A stretch of 64,000 bases of DNA, taken from Paraburkholderia panacisoli (lineage in GTDB: Bacteria; Pseudomonadota; Gammaproteobacteria; Burkholderiales; Burkholderiaceae). The notes below the pieces were generated by a model that searched no databases, was not told the DNA's origin, and saw only the letters and a list, made by a program, of their open reading frames with translations. A program made the position numbers and the translations under genes. The stretch is taken from assembly GCF_008369935.1 (NCBI RefSeq), contig NZ_VTUZ01000030.1, positions 62,001-126,000 of the forward strand, given 5' to 3'. Position 1 is the stretch's first letter, and each line of letters starts with the position of its first letter. Below, piece by piece: positions 35,029-44,143 of this stretch.

Positions 35029-36719
35029 TGGAAAGCACTGAAAACTCATCCCATATGAGACTCATCGAACAGTACGGTCCACGCGAGTCGATGGAATACG
35101 ACGTCGTGATCGTCGGCGGCGGCCCGGCTGGCCTGTCCGCAGCGATCCGCCTGAAGCAGCTGGCGGCGGAAAAAGGCGTCGAGCTTGGCGTGTGCGTACT
35201 GGAAAAAGGCTCGGAGATCGGGGCTCATATCCTGTCGGGCGCGGTGATGGATCCGCGCGCCATCACCGAACTGATCCCGGACTGGAAAGAAAAAGGCGCG
35301 CCGCTGACGGTGGACGTGACCGAAGACCGCTTCCTCTTCCTGACCGAAACCGGCTCGAAGAGCGTGCCGGTCTGGGCGTTGCCGGACAATTTCAAGAATC
35401 ACGGCAACTACGTGATCAGCCTCGCGAACGTCACGCGCTGGCTCGGCCAGCAGGCCGAAGCGCTCGGCGTCGAGATTTTCCCGGGTTTTCCGGCCGCCGA
35501 AGTGTTGTACAACGACGACGGTTCCGTGAAAGGCGTCGCGACCGGCAACCTGGGTATCGGCAAGGACGGCGAGCCGACCGAGAACTTCCAGCTCGGCATG
35601 GAACTGCATGCGAAGTACACGCTGTTCTGCGAAGGCGCGCGCGGGCATCTGGGCCGCCAGCTGAACGATAAGTTCAAGCTGCGCGAAGGCGTCGATCCGC
35701 AGGTCTACGGCATCGGCATCAAGGAACTGTGGGAAATCGATCCGGCGAAGCACAAGCCGGGTCTGGTGATGCACACGGCCGGCTGGCCGCTCGAATCGGA
35801 CACCTACGGCGGCTCGTTCCTCTATCACATGGACAACAACCAGGTGGTGGTGGGCTTTGTCGTCGGCCTCGCGTACACGAACCCGTACTTGTCGCCGTTC
35901 GAGGAATTCCAGCGCTATAAAACGCATCCGGCAATCCGCGCGATTCTGGAAGGCGGCAAGCGCCTGTCGTACGGCGCGCGGGCGATCACGGCGGGCGGCC
36001 TGATGTCGCTGCCGAAGCTCGTGTTCCCGGGTGGCGCGCTGGTGGGCGACGACGCGGGCTTCCTGAACGCCTCGCGCATCAAGGGTTCGCATGCGGCGAT
36101 CAAGACCGGCATGCTGGCCGCGGAAGCCGCGTTCGACGCGGTGCAGGCAGGCCGTCAGAACGACGAGCTCACCGCCTATCCGGAGAGCTTCAAGACTTCG
36201 TGGCTGCACACCGAACTGCATCGCGCGCGCAATTTCAAGCAGTGGATGAGCAAGGGCCTGTACCTGGGCACGCTGATGGTGGGCGTCGAGCAGAAGCTGC
36301 TGGGCGGCAACGTGCCCTGGACGCTGCATCACCAGCATTCCGATCACGAGATGCTGAAACCTGCATCGCAGTGCAAGCACATCACGTATCCGAAGCCGGA
36401 TGGAAAGCTGACGTTCGACCGTTTGTCTTCCGTGTTCATCTCGAACACCAATCACGAAGAGAATCAGCCGGCTCACCTGACACTGAAAGACCCTTCAGTG
36501 CCGGTGAATGTGAACTGGCAGACCTATGCCGGTCCGGAGTCACGCTACTGCCCCGCAGCGGTGTATGAATTCGTGAAGAACGATGACGGCAGCGAACGTC
36601 TCGTGATCAACGCGCAGAACTGCGTGCATTGCAAGACCTGCGATATCAAGGACCCGACCCAGAACATCGTCTGGGTGACGCCTGAGGGTGGCGGCGGTCC
36701 GAACTATCCGAATATGTAA
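35028..36719 (+). CDS. Electron transfer flavoprotein-ubiquinone oxidoreductase
   Basis: A 563-aa membrane-associated enzyme that moves electrons from ETF to ubiquinone. The N-terminal FAD motif is YDVVIVGGGPAGLSAAIRLKQ. The middle contains the quinone-region sequence PGGALVGDDAGFLNASRIKGSH. The C-terminal 4Fe-4S site includes INAQNCVHCKTCDIKDPTQN. Length is normal. The ATG at 35028 overlaps the upstream acyl-CoA dehydrogenase stop; an internal ATG at 35055 or 35091 is also possible because the family usually begins near MEYDVVIVG. Codon use is very GC-rich at third positions compared with the neighbours, as in a core gene. Confidence 0.95.
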   Translation: MESTENSSHMRLIEQYGPRESMEYDVVIVGGGPAGLSAAIRLKQLAAEKGVELGVCVLEKGSEIGAHILSGAVMDPRAITELIPDWKEKGAPLTVDVTEDRFLFLTETGSKSVPVWALPDNFKNHGNYVISLANVTRWLGQQAEALGVEIFPGFPAAEVLYNDDGSVKGVATGNLGIGKDGEPTENFQLGMELHAKYTLFCEGARGHLGRQLNDKFKLREGVDPQVYGIGIKELWEIDPAKHKPGLVMHTAGWPLESDTYGGSFLYHMDNNQVVVGFVVGLAYTNPYLSPFEEFQRYKTHPAIRAILEGGKRLSYGARAITAGGLMSLPKLVFPGGALVGDDAGFLNASRIKGSHAAIKTGMLAAEAAFDAVQAGRQNDELTAYPESFKTSWLHTELHRARNFKQWMSKGLYLGTLMVGVEQKLLGGNVPWTLHHQHSDHEMLKPASQCKHITYPKPDGKLTFDRLSSVFISNTNHEENQPAHLTLKDPSVPVNVNWQTYAGPESRYCPAAVYEFVKNDDGSERLVINAQNCVHCKTCDIKDPTQNIVWVTPEGGGGPNYPNM

Positions 36720-36784
36720 TGAGTCACCTCGCCATTCCAGGGCGTTCGTCAATTGGGAGGACCACACCCGCGAAACGAGAAATC

Positions 36785-37050
36785 ATGATCGTTTCTGGAG
36801 CCCGGACAGCAATCGGAACCTTCGGCGGCACTTTGAAAGACGTCCCTCCACGTCTCTGGGTGCACTGATCGTACGCGAATCGATAACGCGTACCGGTATC
36901 AGCGGAAACGAAGTTGGTCATGCCGTATTCGGACATGTCACCGTCAAGGCGATTTACGAATTGCGCCGTATCAGCGGCCGCTTTTCGCCCGTGACCGCGT
37001 GCATCGGTGGCGGGCAAGGCATCGCCGCCGTCTTCGAGAATCTACAGTGA
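36785..37050 (+). pseudogene. Acetyl-CoA acetyltransferase (thiolase) with internal deletion
   Basis: The gene begins MIVSGARTAIGTFGGTLKDVP, the standard thiolase N-terminus, then shifts frame into TSLGALIVRESITRTGI and GNEVGHAVFGHV. The next residues are TVKAIYELRRISGRF and ACIGGGQGIAAVFENLQ, which is the C-terminal end of a thiolase. About 300 central residues, including the nucleophilic Cys, are missing. A frameshift near 36850 adds to the damage. It lies between the ETF oxidoreductase and a hydroxyacyl-CoA dehydrogenase, so the operon has lost its thiolytic step. Confidence 0.88.
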
Positions 37051-37091
37051 GAGGCCCGGCGTTCCAGGGCAATTCAATACAGGAGTGACAT

Positions 37092-37943
37092 ATGACGATC
37101 AAAACAGTCGGTATCCTCGGTGCCGGCACGATGGGGAATGGCATTGCACAAGCCGCGGCAATGGCCGGCCTGGATGCAGTCATGGTCGACATCAGTGAAA
37201 AAGCGTTGCAAGAAGGGGTGGAGTCTGCCAGCCGTAGCCTGGAGAAATTTGTCGCAAAGGGCAAGCTCGACGCCGGCGCGGCACAGCTAGCGCTAGCACG
37301 AATTTCTACGTCGACAGACTACAAGAGCCTCGCGTCCGCAGACATCGTCATCGAAGCCGTGACCGAGAATGTCGATACGAAGATCACACTACTGGGAAAA
37401 ATTGAGGCTGTCGTGGGAACCCACACTGTAATCGCGACAAACACATCGTCAATCTCAATCACTGCTCTCGGTGCAGCGCTGTCCGATCCAGCCCGTTTCA
37501 TCGGTATGCATTTTTTTAATCCGGTACCGCTGTTACCGCTCGTAGAAATCATCCAGGGCCTGCAGACAAGCGCGACTACAACCGAGAAGGTTCGAGAGCT
37601 AACGACGAAGCTGGGCAAGACGCCGATTGTTGTAAGAAATTCGCCAGGTTTTGTGGTAAACCGCATTCTCCTTCCGATGATCAACGAAGCATTCTTCCTA
37701 CTGGCCGAGGGTATCGCGAGTGTGGAGGAAATCGACGCGGGCATGCGGTCCGGTGCGAGTCACCCGATCGGCCCGCTTGCATTGGCGGACCTTATCGGAT
37801 TAGACGTATGCCTAGCGATTCTCGACGTCCTTGCACGCGACTTTGGAGACCCGAAATACCGCGCATGCCGCCTCTTGCGGGAACTGGTTAGCGCGGGACA
37901 CTTGGGACGCAAAACTGGCAAAGGCGTCTACACATACGGTTAG
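37092..37943 (+). CDS. 3-hydroxyacyl-CoA (3-hydroxybutyryl-CoA) dehydrogenase
   Basis: A 283-aa NAD(P)-dependent enzyme oxidising 3-hydroxyacyl-CoA to 3-ketoacyl-CoA. The Rossmann motif VGILGAGTMGNGIAQAAAMAG starts at residue 6, followed by ATNTSSISIT and the signature FIGMHFFNPVPLLPLVEII with the catalytic His. The C-terminal domain includes SPGFVVNRILLPMINEAFFL. GGAG lies about nine bases before the ATG. It is single-domain and full length, like Hbd/PaaH. It is the last gene of the beta-oxidation group; no enoyl-CoA hydratase is present in the window. Confidence 0.93.
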   Translation: MTIKTVGILGAGTMGNGIAQAAAMAGLDAVMVDISEKALQEGVESASRSLEKFVAKGKLDAGAAQLALARISTSTDYKSLASADIVIEAVTENVDTKITLLGKIEAVVGTHTVIATNTSSISITALGAALSDPARFIGMHFFNPVPLLPLVEIIQGLQTSATTTEKVRELTTKLGKTPIVVRNSPGFVVNRILLPMINEAFFLLAEGIASVEEIDAGMRSGASHPIGPLALADLIGLDVCLAILDVLARDFGDPKYRACRLLRELVSAGHLGRKTGKGVYTYG

Positions 37944-38208
37944 AATTCGGACGATCGCACCTGCGTCTACAGTTCAACGTAGTTCGCGATGAAGGCTTGA
38001 ACGCCATCGAGCGAAAGCTGCATGCCTGCCATCAAAAACGATCAGTTTGCTTATGATCAGCGGTCGCTTTGGGTCCTACCTGGCGGTGAAGTGATCGCAC
38101 AGCAACCACGGCTATCAGCGACACCTCCGACTCGGCATCAACGACTACGCGGGCATCGCAGCGGCCCAGGTAAGAGCCTTTGGGTACATCACACGACCTG
38201 TCACTATC

Positions 38209-39333
38209 GTGAGCAATGATTTCAGCATGCGATGCCCGTATAGATCGCTTTACTGCGTGTTGCACCTCAACAATCGCACTCCATACTTGGATGTAAACGC
38301 GTATACGAAGAACAATGAATTCCTGGATGCGCGACGCGCACAGGGCTACACGTTGTGGCTCTCACGCAAAGCGCTGGCGCCGCTGGTCGACTACCTTGGT
38401 AGCGCTGGAGTCGACGTGGCAACCGAATCAGCAGTGTTGGGTCCTGACGAGGCACTGCTTGCTCGCTATCACAAATATCTGCTCGATATGCGAGGGCTTG
38501 TCGCCACCAGCGCTCGTGGATATGTAGATATGGTACGTCCGCTTGTTACGGACAGAGTTGTGAGCGACGAACTCGACTGGACGGACTTGCGGCCAGAGCA
38601 CCTGAACAGATTTGTGCTCACGGCTAGCCGCGGACGCTCTATAGGTTCAGCGAAGCTCGCGGTTACCGCACTACGTTCATTGCTGATCTACTTGCACATG
38701 GAGGGGCTGATAGCGCAGCGGCTGGACACAGCAGTCCCGTCGGTTGCAGGATGGAGCTTGGCCGGGTTGCCACGCGCACTGGAGCCATGCGATGTGGAAC
38801 GACTACTCGCAGCCTGCGATCGGCGCACCGGTAGCGGCTGTCGCGATTTCGCAATCCTGATGTTGCTCGCGCGTCTGGGCTTGCGTGCTGGCGAGGTACG
38901 TATGCTCAATCTTGACGACATCGACTGGCGCACAGGTGAGCTCGTTGTCAGAGGCAAAGGTCGGCGTCTCGAACGCCTTCCTTTGCCTGCGGATGTCGGC
39001 GAAGCGTTGGCAGCGTATCTTCAACGCGGGCGACCCGATACCGCGCAGGGCCGCACCGTGTTTGTACGTACACGGGCCCCTCACCGCGCACTCTCGTCCG
39101 TCGGTATTACAGACGCGGTGGCTGCCGCCGCTTCGCGCGCGGGCCTCATTAACGTGCGAGCCCATCGGCTACGTCACACACTTGCAACTCAAATGGTGCG
39201 CTCCGGTGTCGCGCTTCCCGGAGTCGCACAAGTGCTGCGCCATCGCCGTCTGATGACCACGGCAATCTATGCCAAGGTTGACCGCGAGGGATTGCGCCTA
39301 CTGGCCCGAGCATGGCCGGGAGGTGAAGCATGA
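38209..39333 (+). CDS. RIT tyrosine recombinase A
   Basis: First recombinase of the trio, up to 374 aa. The catalytic core shows Arg in LARLGLRAGEVRML, Lys in VRGKGRRLERLPL, HxxR in RAHRLRHTLATQMV, HRR in VLRHRRLMTTAIYAKVD and the nucleophilic Tyr in IYAKVD. Recognisable homology begins at EFLDARRAQGYTLWLSRKAL; the residues before it look non-native, so the N-terminus may be fused to flanking sequence. GTG 38209 and ATG 38227 are possible starts. Its end overlaps recombinase B by four bases. Confidence 0.85.
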   Translation: MSNDFSMRCPYRSLYCVLHLNNRTPYLDVNAYTKNNEFLDARRAQGYTLWLSRKALAPLVDYLGSAGVDVATESAVLGPDEALLARYHKYLLDMRGLVATSARGYVDMVRPLVTDRVVSDELDWTDLRPEHLNRFVLTASRGRSIGSAKLAVTALRSLLIYLHMEGLIAQRLDTAVPSVAGWSLAGLPRALEPCDVERLLAACDRRTGSGCRDFAILMLLARLGLRAGEVRMLNLDDIDWRTGELVVRGKGRRLERLPLPADVGEALAAYLQRGRPDTAQGRTVFVRTRAPHRALSSVGITDAVAAAASRAGLINVRAHRLRHTLATQMVRSGVALPGVAQVLRHRRLMTTAIYAKVDREGLRLLARAWPGGEA

Positions 39334-40256
39334 ACGATTTACATCTTGCGCTGGCTGACTACCTGAATTTGCGTCGCTCCTTGGGGTATAAATTGCGACG
39401 ACAGGAGAAGCTGCTAAATCAATTCATTAACTTCTTTCTGGATACCGAAGCGCCAACGATAACGACGCAACATGCTCTGACATGGGCATGCCAACCGAAG
39501 AACGCCTGTAACAACTGGTGGTCCTATCGTCTGTCAGCAGTTCGTGCCTTCGCCAACTATCTGCACATCACCGATCCGGCTGTTGAGGTGCCGCCGCCGG
39601 ACCTGCTGCCCTGGAGGGCTCACCGAGCTATCCCGTATCTGTATCGCGAGGACGAGATTGTCGAACTGATCAACGCCGCCGGGATGCTCAGCTCGCCACT
39701 GCGAGCGGTAACCTACCAGACGTTGATTGGGTTACTCACCGTCACCGGTATGCGTGTCGGCGAGGCGATCAATCTGGATCGTCAGGATTTCGATGCGCGC
39801 AACGGTACGCTCATTATCCGGGAGGCAAAGTTCAATAAGATGCGGGAACTTCCATTGCACCCAACGGCGGTCGCGGCCCTGAAGCGCTATCTTACCCGCC
39901 GCAACCGTATTTCCTTCGCCGCGAGATCCGAGGCCCTATTCATCTCCCCGACTGGCAATCGACTCCTGTACTGCAATGTTCGCTGGACATTTCAGCGCCT
40001 GGTGAGCCAAGTCACTCTTACCCAGCGCACAGGTCGGTGTCGCCCTCGTATCCATGACCTGCGCCATGCATTCGCCGTCAACGCGCTACTTGGCGCGTAT
40101 CGAGATGGCTCCGATACGCAGCAGCGTCTCACGCTGCTTTCAACGTATCTTGGGCATGCCAATCCCGCGTCGAGTTACTGGTATCTATCGGCAGCACCGG
40201 AACTGCTCGCGAAGGCAGCCGAGCGTCTGGAGCATCCACGTGGAGAACGAGCATGA
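39330..40256 (+). CDS. RIT tyrosine recombinase B
   Basis: Second recombinase, 308 aa. It begins LALADYLNLRRSLGYKLRRQEKLL, a SAM-like core-binding domain. Catalytic residues appear as Arg in VTGMRVGEAINL, HxxR in RIHDLRHAFAVNAL, His in STYLGHANPASS and Tyr in SYWYLSAAPELL. Its ATG overlaps the stop of A (ATGA), and its own stop overlaps C, so all three are translationally coupled. In RIT elements the three proteins are thought to act together. Confidence 0.88.
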   Translation: MNDLHLALADYLNLRRSLGYKLRRQEKLLNQFINFFLDTEAPTITTQHALTWACQPKNACNNWWSYRLSAVRAFANYLHITDPAVEVPPPDLLPWRAHRAIPYLYREDEIVELINAAGMLSSPLRAVTYQTLIGLLTVTGMRVGEAINLDRQDFDARNGTLIIREAKFNKMRELPLHPTAVAALKRYLTRRNRISFAARSEALFISPTGNRLLYCNVRWTFQRLVSQVTLTQRTGRCRPRIHDLRHAFAVNALLGAYRDGSDTQQRLTLLSTYLGHANPASSYWYLSAAPELLAKAAERLEHPRGERA

Positions 40257-41242
40257 CAGCACTTGCCACAACCCTTCAGGCATTTTTCACTGATCGGCTC
40301 CTCCGCGAGCGGCACGCAAGCCCATGCACTGTCTCCGCGTATCGCGATACCTGGCGATTGTTGCTTGGCTTTTGTGCGAAGCGAGTCGGCAAATCACCTT
40401 CGGCGCTCGATTTTTCTGACCTCGATGCGCCGGTTGTCTGTGCCTTCCTGGACCATCTTGAACTGGATCGCAAAAATAGCGCACGCACCCGTAACGCTCG
40501 GCTTGCCGCCATCCACTCGCTATTTCGCTACGCGGCATTACGCAACCCCGAATACGCGGCCACCATCGCCCGAGTTCTGGCGATCCAATCCAAGCGCTTT
40601 GAGCGTGCCATCGTTGCTTTTATCACCGAAGCCGAAGTGCAAGCGTTGCTCGCGGCGCCCGATCGCGCCTCGTGGTCAGGCCGCCGCGATCACGTTTTGC
40701 TATTGGTTGCCGTGCAAACCGGCTTGCGAATCTCAGAGTTGATCGGCCTGAGACAGAGCGACGTTCACATCGGCGTCGGCGCACATCTCGCCTGCCAGGG
40801 GAAGGGCCGCAAGAATCGCATTACTCCGTTGACTGTCCCGGTGGTCAACGTGCTCCGCGCCTGGCTCGCCGAGTGTGACGCCAATCCGTCGGCGCGGCTG
40901 TTCACAACGCGTGCCGGAGCGGCGCTCAGCCGAGACGCGATTGAGCGCCGCATCGCACTACACGTAACTACAGCATCTGCCACGTGTCCGACATTGGGAA
41001 AGAAGAACATCACTTGCCATGTACTGAGACATAGCGCGGCAATGCGGCTGCTGGAAGCAGGCGTAGATCCCACAGTGATTGCTCTATGGCTAGGGCATGA
41101 GCGCGTCGACACCACCGCGATTTATCTTCATGCGCATTTGGGCATCAAGGAGCAAGCCCTCGACCGCGCTCGAATGCCCACCGCGAAGCCGGGTCGATCT
41201 TGTCCCACCGACAAGCTCCTGGCCTTCCTAGAGTCGCTCTGA
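40253..41242 (+). CDS. RIT tyrosine recombinase C
   Basis: Third recombinase, 329 aa. The core-binding domain FFTDRLLRERHASPCTVSAYRD precedes a catalytic domain with Arg in VQTGLRISELIGL, Lys in CQGKGRKNRITPL, HxxR in TCHVLRHSAAMRLL, His in ALWLGHERVDTTAIYLHA and the Tyr in that last block. It looks intact. It ends 82 bases before the terminal palindrome. Confidence 0.9.
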   Translation: MTALATTLQAFFTDRLLRERHASPCTVSAYRDTWRLLLGFCAKRVGKSPSALDFSDLDAPVVCAFLDHLELDRKNSARTRNARLAAIHSLFRYAALRNPEYAATIARVLAIQSKRFERAIVAFITEAEVQALLAAPDRASWSGRRDHVLLLVAVQTGLRISELIGLRQSDVHIGVGAHLACQGKGRKNRITPLTVPVVNVLRAWLAECDANPSARLFTTRAGAALSRDAIERRIALHVTTASATCPTLGKKNITCHVLRHSAAMRLLEAGVDPTVIALWLGHERVDTTAIYLHAHLGIKEQALDRARMPTAKPGRSCPTDKLLAFLESL

Positions 41243-41324
41243 TTATTCCGACGCCTACTGCACGCTCACCGCCAACGGCGTGGCATCCCCACTCCACATC
41301 GGCCTAATCCGGAATTCGGCGTAA

Positions 41325-41356
41325 TGAAACTTATTCCGAGGTCGGAATAAGTTTCA
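41325..41356. repeat. Terminal palindrome of the RIT element
   Basis: TGAAACTTATTCCGA (41325-41339) and TCGGAATAAGTTTCA (41342-41356) are perfect inverted repeats separated by GG. The position right after recombinase C and right before the truncated IS256 gene suggests a recombination site or element end. Confidence 0.7.
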
Positions 41357-41827
41357 CAAGATGGGCAATGTGCTCAATGCGCTGCCGAAGTCGCAACAGG
41401 GGCGCGCAAAGGCAGACCTTCAGGCGATCTGGATGGCCGCGACGCGCGCCGATGCATCCGCCGCGTTCGATCGTTTCGTGACGGTCTATGCGGCGAAATA
41501 TCCGAAGGCGACGGAGACGTTGAAGAAGGATCGGGAAAGTCTGCTGCGTATTACGACTTCCCGGCCGAGCACTGGCAGCATTTGCGCACGACGAATGCGA
41601 TCGAGTCGACGTTCGCGACCGTACGCCACCGGACGACGCGTACACGCAACTGCGTGTCGCGACCGACCTTCCTAGGTCTGGCATTCAAACTGATCGAGGA
41701 AGCCGAGAAAACGTGGCGCCGTATCAACGGCCCCGAAAAGATCAAGCTGTTGCTCGAGGGCATTGCCTTCAGGGACGGTGAACCGGTGCAGGACGATCAA
41801 CCGGTTCAGCAGAAACTCGCCGCTTGA
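41357..41827 (+). pseudogene. IS256-family transposase, C-terminal remnant
   Basis: The sequence picks up inside an IS256-type transposase at KMGNVLNALPKSQQGRAKADL, continues through FDRFVTVYAAKYPKATETL, then changes frame near 41548 into FPAEHWQHLRTTNAIESTFAT and RPTFLGLAFKLIEEAEKTWR. The N-terminal half with two catalytic Asp residues is missing, probably removed or displaced by the RIT element. About 175 bases without a gene follow, and probably hold the IS256 right end. Confidence 0.85.
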
Positions 41828-42003
41828 AATCGCCGACCATCAGGCTGCCCATACACCACTCTTGACGTTAGCTCAAACTTCGACCCGCCACGGTCAGCGC
41901 ACTATGTTGCGCTGCCAGGGCGTCTAAGCTTCACTCAGATTTCATTAAATTGCGGGAGATTGTTGACGTAAATTCGTATTCCTTACTTTGCGAGTGACGG
42001 CCG

Positions 42004-43849
42004 ATGCCGCATGATATGCAGTCGAAACTGGAAGCTCCGCGAATCAAAAACCTGATTTCCCAACGTAGCTTGTCAGCCGTGTTCCAACCGATTGTCGACC
42101 TCGAAAGCGGCTCAATCTGTGGCTACGAAAGTCTGATTCGCGGACCAGCGAGCACGCCACTTGAGATGCCAAACGCGCTGTTCACACAGGCGAAGGCAGA
42201 AGGCTGCTCCATTGACCTGGAGCGGGCGTCGGCGCAAACCTGTATCGAAGCCTTCGCACGACTTTGGTGCGAAGGTAAGCTAATTCTCAATTTCAGTGCA
42301 GAAGCGCTTCAGCAGATCGTGGTTGGACCCAGTAATGCGCTTGATCCTCTCGGAGAAACCCGGATAGATCCAACGCGGGTCGTGCTTGAGTTGACGGAAC
42401 AAAGCATAATCCATGACACTGGCAAATTCCTTTCGACGGTAGCAACACTGCGAGTCACGGGCGTACAACTCGCGCTGGATGACTATGGGACCGCGAATGC
42501 AAGCATGAACTTGTGGGTACGCCTGCGACCCGACGTCGTAAAAATCGATCGTTTCTTCATCCATGGGATCGCGAATGACTCGCTCAAGTTCGAAGCGGTC
42601 AAGGCAATGCAGCACTTTGCGAAAGCAAGCGGCACTCGACTCATTGCCGAAGGTATCGATAATATAGCGGATCTAATTGTCGTACGTGACATGGGCATCA
42701 CCTGTGGCCAGGGATTTTACTTTGGAAAACCCGATGCTCAGCCATTGCGCTCAATTGACCCCGACGCAACCGCGTTGTTGCACAGCAAGCACATCGCGGT
42801 GTTTCCCGAGCCAACAAGAGACACACGCGTATTGACATCAGGAGGAATGGCAGCCACAAAGATGCTGGTTCACGCACCTGCATTGCCGCGCCATGCAATC
42901 AACAACGATGTACTCGAGCTGTTCAACCGGCTCCCCGAATTGCATGCGGTCGCGATCGTCGAGAACGACCAACCGGTCACGCTAATCAACCGGCGTGGTT
43001 TTATGGACCGCTACGCCCTACCCTATCATCGCGAACCGTTTGGGAAACGCTCCTGCCTACAGTTCGCTCATGCGTCGCCTGTGATCGTCGAAAGATCAAT
43101 GACGGTCGAAGAGATGGCCAAGCTCCTGGCAAGCGAGGATCAGCGATACTTAGCCAACGGTTTCGTGATTACCGAAAACGGCAAATATGCGGGTCTTGGC
43201 ACTGGCGAAACCCTTGTGCGCGCAGTGACCGAGGCGCGCATCGAAGCCGCACGTTACGCCAGTCCGCTGACCTTTCTTCCGGGCAATATCCCAATCAGTT
43301 CGCACATCACCCGCTTACTCGACAATGACGCCGGCTTCCATGCCTGCTACGTTGACCTGAATCACTTCAAACCTTTCAACAATCAGTATGGCTACTGGCA
43401 AGGAGACGAGGTACTGAAGTTCGCCGCGACCGTGCTTGTGGCACTGTGTGCGACCCTATCCGTGACTTTCTCGGCCACGTCGGCGGTGATGATTTCCTGA
43501 TTTTGTTCCAGAGCGACGACTGGAAAGAACGCGTGCCACGCGCAATCCACGCGTTCAATCGCGCGCGAAGCGTTTTTATGCGCCGGCCGACCTCCTGCCC
43601 GGCGGTATTCACGGTGAGGACCGGCGCGGCAATGCTACTTTCTTCGATTGCGTCACGATGGCGATCGGCTGTGTGCACGTGGAGCCGACCGGCAGCCCTT
43701 CGCCGTACAGCAGCGTAGAAATCGCGTCAATCGCCGCAGTCGCGAAACGGGGCGCAAAGCAGCAAACCTCCGGATTCTTACTGATTGATGCTAGAGAGGT
43801 GGAAATCCTGCTGCGAGGGGACACTGGCACAACACGTGATTCCAGCTAG
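42004..43849 (+). pseudogene. EAL-CBS-GGDEF cyclic-di-GMP protein with two 2-bp expansions
   Basis: An N-terminal EAL-type domain (VFQPIVDLESGSICGYESLIRG, ELTEQSII, LALDDYGTANAS, KIDRFFIHG, IAEGID) is followed by a CBS-like middle and a C-terminal GGDEF-type domain (YVDLNHFKPFNNQYGYWQGDE, LGHVGGDDFLILFQ). The Glu of the first motif is kept as YESL. The frame breaks twice: near 43447 (CTGTGTGCG, where one TG fewer would restore ALCDPIRD) and near 43560 (CGCGCGCGAAG, where one CG pair fewer restores RAKRFYAPADL). With both repaired the protein ends IDAREVEILLRGDT at 43849. The first open part alone would give 498 aa lacking the GGDDF motif. Confidence 0.85.
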
Positions 43850-44051
43850 CTAGAGCTTCCAACCGAAGGACCGACAATGAACGATTACTCCTGGAATAAG
43901 GACGTGCGGTCTTTCAAACGAAACCGCCGGCGAAATGTAGATACGGCGCCGCCCTGTCGGACAACTAGGGAGTCGAACGTTGGTGTAAATATCCCCTGCA
44001 ATCACAGAATGAAAGCCTGTAATGGGGAATTATGTCTGAATCGGGCAGGCG
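43850..44051. other. Spacer before the IS66 element
   Basis: About 200 bases between the EAL-GGDEF pseudogene and the IS66 target duplication. No gene is supported; a short frame at 43877 has no family resemblance. Confidence 0.4.
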
Positions 44052-44059
44052 CGTCTTTC
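44052..44059. repeat. Left 8-bp target-site duplication of IS66
   Basis: CGTCTTTC immediately precedes the left inverted repeat (GTAAGCGCGAGTTTCTGCCC, starting 44060). The identical octamer follows the right end at 50679-50686. Eight bases is the duplication size known for IS66. Confidence 0.9.
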
Positions 44060-44143
44060 GTAAGCGCGAGTTTCTGCCCACCTAGCTTCCGTGCCTGAGA
44101 AGGTCCACGATTGCGTCCGCAACCCAACTTGCGGACGCAATCC

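Larger units (their letters stand above)
38209..41356 (+). mobile_element. RIT element: three overlapping tyrosine recombinases
   Basis: Three consecutive tyrosine recombinase genes overlap each other by 4 bases (39330-39333 and 40253-40256), the hallmark of recombinase-in-trio (RIT) elements. A 32-base palindrome follows the third gene at 41325-41356 and directly abuts an IS256 transposase remnant. I could not find a matching inverted copy on the left, so the left limit is the first ORF and the true border may lie in 37944-38330. Confidence 0.82.

Noticed and set aside
35046..36476. 476-aa minus-strand frame opposite ETF-ubiquinone oxidoreductase
   Set aside because: The plus-strand gene is unambiguous. 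The antisense frame is His/Arg/Val-rich, as expected from high GC at third positions.
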